In this document: in pieces, positions 10,139 to 19,990 of the stretch
Position numbering within the stretch: position 1 is the first letter of the stretch
Layout of the letters: every line of letters begins with the position of its first letter
Assembly: GCF_013299165.1 (NCBI RefSeq)
Contig: NZ_JAAFKD010000003.1
Span: 247,381-311,380, forward strand
Origin: Microcoleus sp. bin38.metabat.b11b12b14.051
GTDB lineage: Bacteria; Cyanobacteriota; Cyanobacteriia; Cyanobacteriales; Microcoleaceae
Direction: 5' to 3'
Length of the DNA stretch: 64,000 nt
Program-made: the position numbers and the translations under genes
Notes under the pieces: model-generated
What the model was told of the DNA's origin: nothing
What the model saw: only the letters and a program-made list of their open reading frames with translations
Databases searched by the model: none

Positions 10139-13012
10139 TTAAAACAACTTTAGTCGATCGCGCAAAATCTCAGCTTGTTTTTCCGATTCAGCCAAAGCAT
10201 CCCTCGCGCCCTGAACCACATCAGGAGTAGCCTTATCCACAAACTTCTGATTAGTCAAACGCGCCGCAGTGTGCTTAACTTCAGCTTCCACCTTCGCCAG
10301 CTTCTTCTCCAACTTACCACGCAAAGCCACCAAATCAACCACTCCAGCCAAAGGAATCAAAACTTGGACAGTACCGACAACCCCAGCAATTGACCCCCCT
10401 TGCCCCCCCTTACCAAAGGGGGAATTAAGGGGGGGTTCTGCATCCAAACTAGCTGTCACCGTCAGATTTTCGACTTTCGCCAAATCTTTGATATAAACGC
10501 TTCCATCCAAGAGAATTTGGCATTCCTTCTCATTTTCGCTTTGCAAAATCGCCGTCACCTTCACACTCGGTTTGATATCAGAATCTGCCCGCAAATTGCG
10601 AATAGTGCGAATTGTCCCGAACAATAACTCAAACTGCTGTTCTAATTCAGGATTAATTAGCGATGTCTCTGGTTCAGGATAAGCCTGCAAAGCCAAACAT
10701 TGATCGTCACCTGTTTGAGTCAGAGTGTGCCAAATCTCCTCAGTAATGTGCGGCATAAAAGGATGCAGTAGTTTTAGAATCCCTTCCAACACAAAAGCAA
10801 AAGTTTGCTGCGCTACTTTCTTAGAATTGGGTTCAGCATCTTGTTGGAGGCGAGACTTGACTAACTCAATATACCAGTCACAAAAATCGCCCCAAATAAA
10901 CTCGTAAAGTCCCTTCGCCGCTTCTCCCAAACCGTAATTTTCCAAAGAAGTGCGAGTTTGTTGTACAACTTGATAGTAGCGAGAAAGAATCCAGCGATCG
11001 CTAAGGTTTGTAGTAAGGTTTGTAGTAAGGACTTCAGTCCTTCCTAAATGCGGACTAAAGTCCTCACTACGAACCTGGTTTGTAGTAAGGACTTCAGTCC
11101 TATCGCCCTGCGGACTAAAGTCCTCACTACGAACCTGAGTGAAGGGTTTACCCAACTGCTGCGGAGTCTGTCCCTCCAGATTCATCATCACAAACCGGGC
11201 TGCATTCCACAACTTATTCGTGAAATTCCGGGAAGTCTCGACTGATTTAGATTCATCAGTTTTGCGATCGTACTCCATGCGAATATTCTGCCCGGCCCCA
11301 ATCACTTCCTTAACCAAAGTGTAGCGCAAAGCATCAGTTCCGTACTTCGCAATCAACAACAGCGGATCGATACCGTTATTTTTGCTCTTAGACATTTTAT
11401 GACCGTTTTCATCCAACACCAAACCGTGAATGTAAACAGTCTCAAACGGCATCTTTCCGGTAAAATGTCCAGCCATCATCGTCATTCTAGCCACCCAGAA
11501 AAAGATGATATCAAAACCTGTCACTAAAGTAGTTGTCGGATAGTAAAAATCCAAATCTTTAGTTTCGTCCGGCCATCCGAAAGTTGAGAAAGGCCACAAT
11601 CCAGACGAAAACCAAGTATCTAATACGTCTGGATCTCTTGCTAATTCGACATCCTTACCAAACTTAGCCTCTGCTTTTTCCCTAGCTTCAGCATCAGTTT
11701 TTGCCACCACAAACGGCGTCGTATCAGTAATTTCGCCCTTAGTTTCGCTAACAGCATACCAAGCTGGGATTTGATGTCCCCACCACAATTGCCTAGAAAT
11801 ACACCAATCTTTTAGCTTCACCAACCAATCGCGATAAACCTTTGTCCATCTGTCAGGAACAAACACTGGTGAGTTACTTTGATCTAAGGCTTCCAAAGCG
11901 CGTTGAGAAAGCGGATCGATCTTCACAAACCATTGCGTAGATAGCAATGGTTCGACGGGAACTTTGCCACGTTCGCTGTAGGGAACTGTATGTTTGTAAT
12001 CTTCGATTTTAACTAAAACACCGTCAGATTCTAAACGTTTGATGACATTTTTTCTGGCAACAAATCGGTCTTGTCCGTTGAACTCTCCGGCATTTTCATT
12101 TAAAGTGCCGTCCTTATTCATGATATTGATAAACGGCAAATTGTGACGCTTACCCATCTCGAAGTCATTCGGATCGTGGGCGGGAGTCACCTTGACACAG
12201 CCGGTTCCGAAAGTCGCATCAACTAACTCATCGGCAAAAATGGGAATTTCGCGATTGGCGATCGGCAAAGTGACAGTTTTACCGATAAGATGCTTATAGC
12301 GATCGTCCTGTGGATTCACAGCCACCCCAGTATCGCCCAACATCGTCTCCGGCCGAGTCGTCGCCACCTCCAAATAACCAGAACCATCCGTCAAAGGATA
12401 GCGGAAATGCCACAAATGCCCTTCAACTTCCTGCTGGTCAACCTCCAAATCCGACACAGCAGACTGACTCGCCGGACACCAATTCACCAAGTAATTGCCG
12501 CGATAAATCAGTCCCTCATCGTAGAGGCGGACAAAAGCTTCTAAAACCGCAGCGGATAAACCTTCATCCATCGTAAAGCGTTCCCGCGACCAATCGACAG
12601 ACACGCCCAAACTGCGGAGTTGATTAGTAATAGTATTACCAGACTCAGCTTTCCATTCCCAAGCCCGTTCTAAGAATTTTTCTCGACCTAAATCGTGGCG
12701 AGTTTTGCCTTCTGCTTTGAGTTGTTTTTCGAGAATAGTTTGAACTGCGATACTAGCATGATCCGTTCCCGGCAACCACAGAGTATTGCGTCCAATCATG
12801 CGGTGATAGCGGACGAGGACATCGATGAGGGTTTCTTCAAAAGCGTGTCCCATGTGGAGGCTGCCGGTCACGTTGGGCGGCGGAATAACGACGCAGTAGG
12901 GTTCGCCGCCTGCTTCGGGGTCTGCTTTGAAGGTTTGGTTGTCTTCCCAGTATTTTTGCCACTTGGTTTCGGTGGCGCAGGGGTCGTATTGGGGCGGTAG
13001 GTTTGCGGTCAT
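10139..13012 (-). CDS. valS: Valyl-tRNA synthetase with two in-frame repeat insertions
   Basis: Charges tRNA-Val in the cytosol. Class I signature [14 protein letters not shown] with HMGH at residues 53-56, and KMSKSKN around residue 538. The editing (CP1) domain with [15 protein letters not shown], the [10 protein letters not shown] segment and the anticodon-binding region (SDRWILSRY) are all present, and a C-terminal coiled coil ends the protein. At 957 residues it is somewhat long. Two stretches do not look like ValRS: residues ~626-670, reading (Q)[16 protein letters not shown] twice, are the translated GTAGTGAGGACT palindromic repeat, and residues ~858-873 ([14 protein letters not shown]) are a translated C-rich/G-rich palindrome. 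Both keep the frame and lie between folded domains. Confidence 0.96.
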   Translation of the reverse strand: MTANLPPQYDPCATETKWQKYWEDNQTFKADPEAGGEPYCVVIPPPNVTGSLHMGHAFEETLIDVLVRYHRMIGRNTLWLPGTDHASIAVQTILEKQLKAEGKTRHDLGREKFLERAWEWKAESGNTITNQLRSLGVSVDWSRERFTMDEGLSAAVLEAFVRLYDEGLIYRGNYLVNWCPASQSAVSDLEVDQQEVEGHLWHFRYPLTDGSGYLEVATTRPETMLGDTGVAVNPQDDRYKHLIGKTVTLPIANREIPIFADELVDATFGTGCVKVTPAHDPNDFEMGKRHNLPFINIMNKDGTLNENAGEFNGQDRFVARKNVIKRLESDGVLVKIEDYKHTVPYSERGKVPVEPLLSTQWFVKIDPLSQRALEALDQSNSPVFVPDRWTKVYRDWLVKLKDWCISRQLWWGHQIPAWYAVSETKGEITDTTPFVVAKTDAEAREKAEAKFGKDVELARDPDVLDTWFSSGLWPFSTFGWPDETKDLDFYYPTTTLVTGFDIIFFWVARMTMMAGHFTGKMPFETVYIHGLVLDENGHKMSKSKNNGIDPLLLIAKYGTDALRYTLVKEVIGAGQNIRMEYDRKTDESKSVETSRNFTNKLWNAARFVMMNLEGQTPQQLGKPFTQVRSEDFSPQGDRTEVLTTNQVRSEDFSPHLGRTEVLTTNLTTNLSDRWILSRYYQVVQQTRTSLENYGLGEAAKGLYEFIWGDFCDWYIELVKSRLQQDAEPNSKKVAQQTFAFVLEGILKLLHPFMPHITEEIWHTLTQTGDDQCLALQAYPEPETSLINPELEQQFELLFGTIRTIRNLRADSDIKPSVKVTAILQSENEKECQILLDGSVYIKDLAKVENLTVTASLDAEPPLNSPFGKGGQGGSIAGVVGTVQVLIPLAGVVDLVALRGKLEKKLAKVEAEVKHTAARLTNQKFVDKATPDVVQGARDALAESEKQAEILRDRLKLF
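10391..10438. repeat. C-rich/G-rich palindromic repeat inside valS
   Basis: Contains CCCCCCTTGCCCCCC facing AAGGGGG/TTAAGGGGGGG. The same kind of element is intergenic at 33667-33750. Here it is read in frame by valS just before the C-terminal coiled coil, giving a Gly/Pro-rich loop. Confidence 0.8.
11003..11137. repeat. Two copies of the GTAGTGAGGACT palindromic repeat inside valS
   Basis: Two adjacent units of the TTTGTAGTAAGGACTTCAGT / ACTAAAGTCCTCACTACGAA family lie in the valS frame. The same family is intergenic at 27511-27844, 29298-29822, 42517-42576, 53664-53831 and 61471-61530. A partial third arm (AAGGTTTGTAGTAAGG) precedes them. The insertion adds about 45 residues between the catalytic and anticodon-binding domains. 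Confidence 0.9.
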
Positions 13013-13076
13013 GGTGGCTTTGGATTTGTCTCTTATCCAGATTGTGCCACATCGGGGGGGGAAGAGAAGAGTTTTT

Positions 13077-13600
13077 AACCGCAGAGGGCGCAGAGGGCGC
13101 AGAGGGAAGAGTGTTGCGAGGGTTTTGGGTTATTATTTTGATATTGGTTTGAGAAGAGGATGGAAGAGTGTTGGAAGAGAATCTGAATGAGTTGACTTAT
13201 GCTGTGATTGGGGCGGCTATGGAGGTTCACAAGGAGTTGGGGCCGGGGTTTTTGGAAGCGGTATATGAGAATTCGTTGCGTGAAGAACTCGCTCTCCGGG
13301 GAATTCCTTTTGATCCTCAACCTACAGTGAATGTCCATTACAAGGGTGTTGTGGTTGGGGAAGGCAGATATGATATGCTGGTTGCCAACACTCTGGTTGT
13401 TGAATTAAAGTCAGTCCAAACCATACTTCCTATCCATGAAGCTCAAGTTATATCATATCTGAAAATGACTGGTCATCCTCTAGCCCTTCTCATCAACTTC
13501 AACGTCCGCTTTTTAAAAGAAGGAATCCGCCGCCTCATCCTCTCCTAACAAACCTTCTAATCCCTCTCCCCTCTGCGCTCTCTGCGCCCTCTGCGGTAAA
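13077..13600. mobile_element. Inverted-repeat-bounded element carrying a GxxExxY gene
   Basis: The left arm AACCGCAGAGGGCGCAGAGG (from 13077) is answered by a right arm ending CTCTGCGCCCTCTGCGGT (to about 13597). Between them lies only the GxxExxY gene. A second copy with the same arms but nearly all of the gene deleted lies at 13702-13820. The arrangement resembles a gene-carrying element and its MITE derivative. No transposase is encoded. Confidence 0.65.
13168..13548 (+). CDS. GxxExxY family protein (PD-(D/E)XK nuclease-like fold)
   Basis: 126 residues. The defining motif is GPGFLEAVYE, giving G-x-x-E-x-x-Y near residues 29-35. The nuclease-like core GRYDMLVANTLVVELKSV follows, with Asp and the E-x-K pair expected for a PD-(D/E)XK fold, and then AQVISYLKMTG with the Q-x-x-x-Y helix. 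Biological role of the family is unknown. The start is GTG at 13168 (or the adjacent TTG at 13171); the ATG at 13160 is out of frame. It is bounded by CGCAGAGGGCGCAGAGG inverted repeats. Confidence 0.88.
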   Translation: MLEENLNELTYAVIGAAMEVHKELGPGFLEAVYENSLREELALRGIPFDPQPTVNVHYKGVVVGEGRYDMLVANTLVVELKSVQTILPIHEAQVISYLKMTGHPLALLINFNVRFLKEGIRRLILS

Positions 13601-13701
13601 ATCCTCTTAATCTCTATTTCACCTCTTTATAATCCACAGTTTCTCTCGTTTTGCTCGAATTGTATTAAATTGTGCAACAGGTGAGGGAAGAGAAGAGTTT
13701 T

Positions 13702-13820
13702 TAACCGCAGAGGGCGCAGAGGGCGCAGAGGGAAGAGTGTTGGAAGAGAATCTTAATGAATTAACTTATTCCGCCGCCTCATCCTCTCCCCTCTGTGCTC
13801 TCTGCGCCCTCTGCGGTAAA
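13702..13820. repeat. Internally deleted copy of the GxxExxY element
   Basis: Same left arm and same GTGTTGGAAGAGAATCT gene start as the upstream element. After about ten codons (LEENLNELTY) the sequence jumps straight to CCGCCGCCTCATCCTCTCC, the last codons of the gene, and then the right arm. About 350 bp of coding sequence is missing relative to the full copy. Confidence 0.85.
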
Positions 13821-13833
13821 ATCCTCTTAATCT

Positions 13834-15486
13834 CTACTTCACCTCTTTATAATCCACCCCATAACTCGTATCTCTCCCCGACAGATAAGTAGTTTTCCCC
13901 GTTAAAGTCTCTAAAGTTTCTCTCGTTTTACTCGAAGTAATCGTATTCAGCGGCACTCCCAACTTGCTAGCCAAACCCGCCGCCACGCCCACGCCTTGTC
14001 CTTGATAAATATTCACTGTGGCAATTCGCCCGACTGATACCGCCATACCGACATATCCGGACGATCGCCCGACGATCGCCAAATTACTCACTTTACTAGC
14101 CAAAGCGCTCTCTATCCCAAAATTATACGTCGGCAGTGGCGGAATTCTCGAACCTAAATCCTTGACTCCGCCCCGCAAGTCGAAATCATAGGAAAAACTG
14201 CCGATCGACTTTTCAGGTAATGTTCCCCCTTGAATAATCTCCTTCCCCGTCAGCGGATCTACTACATCGCGGACATTCAATGTTTGTCTGATATAAATCT
14301 CTTCCGGGATAAACACTCTGGCATCTTTACCAGACTTCTTTTGTAGCCATTCTTGGAGGTGCGACATTTCTTTCACCATCTCGGGAGTCGGTTTTCTGCC
14401 GTTAGCTTCCATCTTCATCAATTCGTCAACTTGGTATTTAAATAAAAACCCGTTCCACGACATGGAATTATCTTTGTAAACACAAACATTGGCTTTGTCA
14501 AAGAAGAATCCTTTATCTTGAGTAAAGGGCAAGTTTCTGTCTACGTGATATGCTGCTCCTATCGCTACACTTCTGATATTGTAGCCATCTTGATACGCTT
14601 GATAGATTGGACTCAAGAAATTTCTCATCCAGAATTCTGTACTTGCTGGATCTTTATATTTGGCAATGCTTTGTTTAATCTTTTCTACTAAAGGAGTATT
14701 GTAGAGAATCTCATCTTCTATTTTGCGGAAATCTCCCATTGTTAGCCCCGTAATAGTCGGCACTACAGATACTGCTAAAGTTTCATTTTTTGATTTGATA
14801 TTTTGCGATTCATATCCTGTATAATAAGATAATCCTGCTTTTCTGGCAAGTTCCGCGTCTTGAGTTACATCAATGAAAGAGTTAGCTTGAATTTTGATAT
14901 TGCTCTCTTTGACTTCGGCATATTCTATTTTTTGATTGACTACATGAGGAGTAAGAGTTGAATGGGAAATAACTTTAACTCCGGCTTCCGCCAGCATTTC
15001 TTTAAGAGCTTTGTCTGCAGTTTTTGGTTCCAAGCAAGATTCAGGAACATTTGCTTTATCTAGGAATTCCCGGAAACATTGGGCGTAGGGTTGGCGGTAC
15101 CAATCGGGGATTTTATCTAAATCGACGTAGCCTAAGCCGCCGCGGGTGAGTACGCCGCCTAACATTGCGGTTTCATGGTTCGATCGCACAACAGCAACTT
15201 TACCCTTTTCACCTAAAGTCTTTTTTGCCCATATAGCCGCGCATATCCCCGGCACTTCATCACCATATACTACTACATCGAACTTTTGATCCGGTGATTT
15301 CTGCGGTTCTGTGGTGGCGGGGCTGCTGGCTTTTTGTCGCAGAGTTTCGGTATCTGATGTGGCATTTGCTGGGTTTCTGTGTGTGATATCATTGGCAGCT
15401 TTTTGGAACTGCGGAGAGTCAACTAAAAGTTTTATGACTACGAAGAAGATTGCGATCGAAGCTAATTTCTTGAAAGTAAAGGGCAT
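13834..15486 (-). CDS. FAD-dependent oxidoreductase, membrane-anchored or exported
   Basis: 550 residues. An N-terminal hydrophobic segment (IAIFFVVIKLLVD, residues ~11-23) suggests a signal peptide or membrane anchor. After a polar linker, FDVVVYGDEVPGICAAIWAK starts the FAD-binding fold; the usual GxGxxG is replaced by GDEVPG. AMLGGVLTRGGLGYVD and FIDVTQDAELARKAGLSYY resemble the FAD_oxidored family (PF12831), often found with secreted or polysaccharide-related enzymes. The substrate is unknown. Its 3' end is partly duplicated: bases 13612-13668 repeat the last codons with an internal deletion, next to the GxxExxY element. Confidence 0.82.
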   Translation of the reverse strand: MPFTFKKLASIAIFFVVIKLLVDSPQFQKAANDITHRNPANATSDTETLRQKASSPATTEPQKSPDQKFDVVVYGDEVPGICAAIWAKKTLGEKGKVAVVRSNHETAMLGGVLTRGGLGYVDLDKIPDWYRQPYAQCFREFLDKANVPESCLEPKTADKALKEMLAEAGVKVISHSTLTPHVVNQKIEYAEVKESNIKIQANSFIDVTQDAELARKAGLSYYTGYESQNIKSKNETLAVSVVPTITGLTMGDFRKIEDEILYNTPLVEKIKQSIAKYKDPASTEFWMRNFLSPIYQAYQDGYNIRSVAIGAAYHVDRNLPFTQDKGFFFDKANVCVYKDNSMSWNGFLFKYQVDELMKMEANGRKPTPEMVKEMSHLQEWLQKKSGKDARVFIPEEIYIRQTLNVRDVVDPLTGKEIIQGGTLPEKSIGSFSYDFDLRGGVKDLGSRIPPLPTYNFGIESALASKVSNLAIVGRSSGYVGMAVSVGRIATVNIYQGQGVGVAAGLASKLGVPLNTITSSKTRETLETLTGKTTYLSGRDTSYGVDYKEVK

Positions 15487-15776
15487 TTAGTTGACTCGTT
15501 GATAATTTTGGCATACCTGAAGGCGCTGTTCAGGGTTTACGCAGTTGAATATAGCACTTTTAGGTAAGTTTGGCATAACTTTCGGATGTTTGTCAGGCTG
15601 CGTGCTTGTGGTTTGAGAAGGCAAGTCGTGGCGGTGGAGGCGATCGCACTTTTGACTCTCTGACTCCCCAATTTACTGGTAATGTGATATGTAGTGGCAT
15701 AAAAGGGCGATCGCGACTTAGCTCAATACTGTCTAATAATGCAGCTACCTGATTAATTTGAGAGAACCGTAAGACA

Positions 15777-17876
15777 ATGACAAAATATATACAGATAACG
15801 ATCCAAGAAATTGACCATACATCCCCCCATTTAGAAACTGTTATAGCCCTAGGTGATGCCAATAAAAAAACTCTGGGCTTTTTTACAGAAGGTGCTTTTC
15901 GCGAAAGTGCAAGAGATCGCGTGATACTTATAGCACTCAATCCTCAAAAAAATTGCATTGGCTATCTGCTTTACCGACCAGTGCGTCGCAGCAACATTAT
16001 TGTTATGGTTCATCTCTGCGTCGATCCTGCATATCGCGGTCGGGGTGTTACTAAACAGCTAGTCAATTCCCTCAGCCAAAAAACTCAGAATTTTTATGGA
16101 ATTCAACTCAAATGCCGTCGCGATTATGGAATAGACAGAATGTGGGAAACACTGGGTTTTATTCCTCTCAACGATCGGCCTGGAAGAAGTAAGGAGGGTA
16201 AACTGCTTACTGTTTGGTGGCTAGAACACAATCATCCTACCATATTTTCTTATGCTGCTAATCAGAAGCTTGAATCTAAACTTTGTGCAGTCATTGATAC
16301 CAGCGTTTTCTTTGAATTGCATGAAGATGAAGAGCTTAAAACTACAGAATCGGATTCTCTGCTCGCTGATTGGTTGCAGGATGACTTGGAGTTGTGCATT
16401 ACCGATGAAATATTTAAATCAATAAACAAAATTGATTGTGCTAGCTTAAGAGATAGCAAGCGTTGGCTGGCCAATAGTTTTACTCAGTTAGTACATAATA
16501 AAACCCGAATAGAAGGTATTTTAAATACTCTCAATCAAGTGTTTGCAAAGCAAGCTTCAACTCGCGACGTATCCCTAATAAATCAGTTAGCTATAACCAT
16601 CGCTTCTGATGCTCAAGTTTTTGTCACTCGTAACATAGAAGTCTTGAATTTAGCTGATGAAATTTATAAAAAATTCACACTGGAAGTAATTAGTCCAACA
16701 AATTTAATTTTAAAATTCGATGATATTCGCACAAATGTTGAATATCAACCTGTTCGCTTGGCAGGTACATCTATAAAGCTGAAACTCATCCAGAGATTTG
16801 AACAATCTCGCTTGATTGATAGTTTTAATGCTAGTGAAAAGGGCGAAATAGAGGGAGAGTTTCAACAACGGCTGCGCCACATTATTGCTAATCCCGATAA
16901 GTTTCAATGTTATGTTTTTTTAGAAAATGAAAATACACCCCTTGCTTTAATTGTTTTTGATCGACAGCAAACTTACGAACTAAAAGTGACAATTATGCGA
17001 GTTCGTCCAGGCGCTATAGCGGCTACGCTGGCACGGTATTTGGTTTTCTATTCTATATCACTCTCAGCCGATGAAAAGCGACAATTTACCAGAATTATTG
17101 ACCCCTATCTGGAAGAAACTGTTTTACAAGCTATTCAAGAAGATGCTTTTGTTCGAGTCGATAATGGGTATTTGAAGGCGAATCTTGCTGTTGCACAAAC
17201 ATCCACAGAACTATCTAAGTACCTTACGGAATTAGGTAAGATGGGATCAGAATATAATTTTTGCATTCAGCTCGCAGAAACTCTTACTATCAGCGAATCA
17301 ACTCAAGATATAAAGACTATATCAGAGATAGAACGTCACCTTTGGCCTGCTAAAGTTATTAATGCTGACTTGCCTACATTCATTATTCCTATTCAACCCA
17401 GATGGGCAAAAGATTTGTTCGACAAAGAGTTGGCTAACCAGTACCTCTTGGAATCTCAAACTGATCTAGCACTAAGACGCGAACTGGTGTACTATAAGCG
17501 AAATAATGGCAGTCTAAAACCTGGTGTTATTGGTAGAATTTTATGGTATGTTAGCTCCGATACAGCATTTACTGGGACACAAGAGGTTAAAGCTTGCTCT
17601 AAGTTAGATGAAGTTATCATAGACAAACCAGAAAAACTATATAGACAGTTCCGCCACCTAGGTGTATATAAATTAAAAAATTTAATGACAATAGCAAACA
17701 ACAAACCGGATGAAGATATTATGGCTCTAAGATTTAGTTACACCGAAATTTTCAATAAACCGCTGACATTAAAGAGGATTCGAGAAATACGGGAAAATCA
17801 AACAACGGTTCAAAGTTTATTTAAGATTTCAAAGGAACAATTCGCAATCATATATAATGAAGGAACCGCGACCTAA
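15777..17876 (+). CDS. Multidomain protein: GNAT acetyltransferase - PIN nuclease - GNAT-like - PUA-like
   Basis: 699 residues. Residues ~1-150 are a GNAT fold with acetyl-CoA loop RGRGVTKQL (87-95). Residues ~165-320 look like a PIN RNase: VIDTSVFFEL with D174, ELCITDEIFKSI, then ASDAQVFVTRNIEVLNLAD and VISPTNLI at the end. Residues ~340-480 resemble a second, degenerate GNAT domain (LALIVFDRQ ... MRVRPGAIAATLARYLV). Residues ~570-690 (GVIGRILWYVSSD ... FRHLGVYKL ... ALRFSYTEIFNKPL) look like a PUA/ASCH-type nucleic-acid-binding domain. The next gene is an ASCH protein 17 bp away, then mcrB and mcrC. The first GNAT and PIN are well supported; the last two domains are inference from pattern. 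Confidence 0.75.
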   Translation: MTKYIQITIQEIDHTSPHLETVIALGDANKKTLGFFTEGAFRESARDRVILIALNPQKNCIGYLLYRPVRRSNIIVMVHLCVDPAYRGRGVTKQLVNSLSQKTQNFYGIQLKCRRDYGIDRMWETLGFIPLNDRPGRSKEGKLLTVWWLEHNHPTIFSYAANQKLESKLCAVIDTSVFFELHEDEELKTTESDSLLADWLQDDLELCITDEIFKSINKIDCASLRDSKRWLANSFTQLVHNKTRIEGILNTLNQVFAKQASTRDVSLINQLAITIASDAQVFVTRNIEVLNLADEIYKKFTLEVISPTNLILKFDDIRTNVEYQPVRLAGTSIKLKLIQRFEQSRLIDSFNASEKGEIEGEFQQRLRHIIANPDKFQCYVFLENENTPLALIVFDRQQTYELKVTIMRVRPGAIAATLARYLVFYSISLSADEKRQFTRIIDPYLEETVLQAIQEDAFVRVDNGYLKANLAVAQTSTELSKYLTELGKMGSEYNFCIQLAETLTISESTQDIKTISEIERHLWPAKVINADLPTFIIPIQPRWAKDLFDKELANQYLLESQTDLALRRELVYYKRNNGSLKPGVIGRILWYVSSDTAFTGTQEVKACSKLDEVIIDKPEKLYRQFRHLGVYKLKNLMTIANNKPDEDIMALRFSYTEIFNKPLTLKRIREIRENQTTVQSLFKISKEQFAIIYNEGTAT

Positions 17877-17893
17877 ATAAAGGATTGTAACCC

Positions 17894-18331
17894 ATGTCAA
17901 GCATCTTGCTATTATCTATTCGACCGGAATACGCCAACCAAATATTCGACAGTAATAAAACTGTTGAATTGCGGCGCGTCCGCCCTCGATTATTGAACGA
18001 AGGCGATTTGGTATTAATTTACATTTCTTCCCCGACTAAAGCTGTATTCGGTTCATTCAAAGTGGATACTATCATAGAAAAACCAATTGCGGAACTTTGG
18101 GAGGAAGTTGAAGACAAAGCGGGCATTTCATCTGAAAAATTTTATGATTATTATCAAGGTACAAAAACAGGTATTGGAATTTTTCTTAAAGATATTCACA
18201 GGTTTAGCCAACCAGTAGACTTACACCGTTTAAGAAAAAAGTTGCCTGAGCTTAAACCACCACAAAGTTATCGTTACATCACGGATAAACAGTTGAGAAT
18301 AGTCTATTCTCTAGGAGAGTGTTCGAGATAA
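17894..18331 (+). CDS. ASCH-domain (PUA superfamily) protein
   Basis: 145 residues. The opening LLLSIRPEYANQIFDSNKTV, then ELRRVRP and DLVLIYISSPTKAVFGSFKV, is the ASCH/PUA-like pattern: a small beta barrel binding RNA or modified bases. The family includes RNA-binding regulators and some nucleases. It is tightly spaced after the GNAT-PIN gene (17 bp) and 45 bp before mcrB, so it is almost certainly co-transcribed. The partner roles (modified-base reader, or antitoxin to the PIN domain) are hypotheses. Start is the ATG at 17894, close behind an AAAGGA ribosome-binding site. Confidence 0.8.
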   Translation: MSSILLLSIRPEYANQIFDSNKTVELRRVRPRLLNEGDLVLIYISSPTKAVFGSFKVDTIIEKPIAELWEEVEDKAGISSEKFYDYYQGTKTGIGIFLKDIHRFSQPVDLHRLRKKLPELKPPQSYRYITDKQLRIVYSLGECSR

Positions 18332-18376
18332 ATATTTACCACAATAATTTAGTAATCAATAGTTGGCAAGAGCAGT

Positions 18377-19990
18377 ATGCTAGCGGAAAAAAAAGCTGAG
18401 TTCGTCAGGCTATTTCAGGAATTTGTCAGTTCATATCCCTACACTCCAGATGGGTTACGTCATAGGGCGGCTTACGACGAGCAGCGTCAGCAGGGACGTA
18501 GAAATTTTGAAGCGATCGCTTCTGCTGCTGAGTCTGGAAAAGATGTGACGGAATCCGTAATCTGGCAACTTCTACCTTACGAAGACTCTCATACTAATAG
18601 ACAAAAAGGGGCCTGGGTTCATATTAATCCGTGCACAACACAAGGGTTATTATGGACTTCAAAATTGTCTAAAGATTTGTCATTAATAACACCAGTAAGA
18701 ATTTCCCAATTAATTATCTATTTAGTCTGCTGTTGTAACGACGATCCGAGTCAGCTATCTTCTGCCTGTAGAAACTTTTCCGAAGAAATGCCAGCCTCCT
18801 TGTTCGGCGAGATAGGAATCTTAACACCTATCCTGAATGCTCTCCGTCCCGATGACTTTCTTGCGATTAATCACAAGTCAATACAGGTTATTAACTATTT
18901 CGCCAATACTTCGTATAGCAAAAAGCTAATAGACTACTCCTCTGCTAACTTCACCGGACACGAGCTGATTGAAGAATTAACCAAAGAAATGCACCAAAAT
19001 GGCGCTCCATCTATTCGAGATGACGATCTATTTGATATGTTCTGCCACTGGCTTGTCGAAATAAAAAAATATGACTTTCCTTGTAACGAAGTGCCACTCG
19101 TAGATGAGGAAATTGTGTTTGAATACGCAGTAGAAGAAGTAAAGTTACAGCCGGAATATTCTTTGAACCAATGTGCCGAAGAAACTGGTTTTCAAACAAC
19201 CCAACTAGCCCAATGGATACACACCATTAACCGCAAAGGCCAAACCATCATCCAAGGCCCGCCCGGAACCGGAAAAACATTCCTCGCCCAAAAACTTGCC
19301 CAACACTTAATCGGCGGCGGTGACGGTTTCTCAGACATTATCCAATTTCATCCAGCTTATACTTACGAAGACTTTATCGAAGGCCTCCGCCCAATAACTC
19401 AAAACGGACAATTAACCTACTCCATAGTTCCCGGTAGATTCCTCGAATTTTGCAAAAAAGCCGAAGCCCGTGAAGATACTTGCGTTCTCATTATTGATGA
19501 AATTAATCGCGCAAATTTATCTCAAGTCTTTGGCGAGTTAATGTATCTTCTAGATGACCGACAAGATACAAAACGTTTTATTACACTAGCTAGCGGTCAA
19601 AAGTTTAGAATCCCTACAAATGTCCGCATCATCGGTACAATGAACACCGCAGACCGTTCTATTGCCCTAGTCGATCAAGCCCTCCGCCGCCGCTTTGCAT
19701 TCATCTCTCTTTCTCCTAACTATGAACTGCTACAAAACTATCATAGTAGAGAAGAAACAGGTTTTCCAGTTGATAAATTAATTCGTATTCTAGAAAATGT
19801 CAATCGGGCCATTAACAACAAACATTATGAACTAGGCATCTCTTTCTTTTTGACAAAAACCTTAGCTGGAGATATCCAAGACATTTGGAAAATGGAAATT
19901 GAGCCATACCTTGAAGAATATTTCTTTGATAATCAGGAAAAAATGGATGAGTTTCTCTGGGATAATGTGGCTCTCCTGATTTTGTGGTGA
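18377..19990 (+). CDS. mcrB: McrB-type AAA+ GTPase of a modification-dependent restriction system
   Basis: 537 residues. The C-terminal half is the McrB AAA+ motor: Walker A GPPGTGKT (294-301), DFIEGLRP, Walker B VLIIDEINRANLSQVFGEL (from ~370) and the McrB signature MNTADRSIALVDQALRRRF (from 422). In this family GTP hydrolysis drives translocation and activates McrC. Residues 1-240 form the target-recognition part; no known DNA-binding domain was recognised there. Its order after the ASCH gene suggests that modified-base recognition may be shared. mcrC follows after a 274-bp gap instead of the usual overlap. Confidence 0.93.
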   Translation: MLAEKKAEFVRLFQEFVSSYPYTPDGLRHRAAYDEQRQQGRRNFEAIASAAESGKDVTESVIWQLLPYEDSHTNRQKGAWVHINPCTTQGLLWTSKLSKDLSLITPVRISQLIIYLVCCCNDDPSQLSSACRNFSEEMPASLFGEIGILTPILNALRPDDFLAINHKSIQVINYFANTSYSKKLIDYSSANFTGHELIEELTKEMHQNGAPSIRDDDLFDMFCHWLVEIKKYDFPCNEVPLVDEEIVFEYAVEEVKLQPEYSLNQCAEETGFQTTQLAQWIHTINRKGQTIIQGPPGTGKTFLAQKLAQHLIGGGDGFSDIIQFHPAYTYEDFIEGLRPITQNGQLTYSIVPGRFLEFCKKAEAREDTCVLIIDEINRANLSQVFGELMYLLDDRQDTKRFITLASGQKFRIPTNVRIIGTMNTADRSIALVDQALRRRFAFISLSPNYELLQNYHSREETGFPVDKLIRILENVNRAINNKHYELGISFFLTKTLAGDIQDIWKMEIEPYLEEYFFDNQEKMDEFLWDNVALLILW

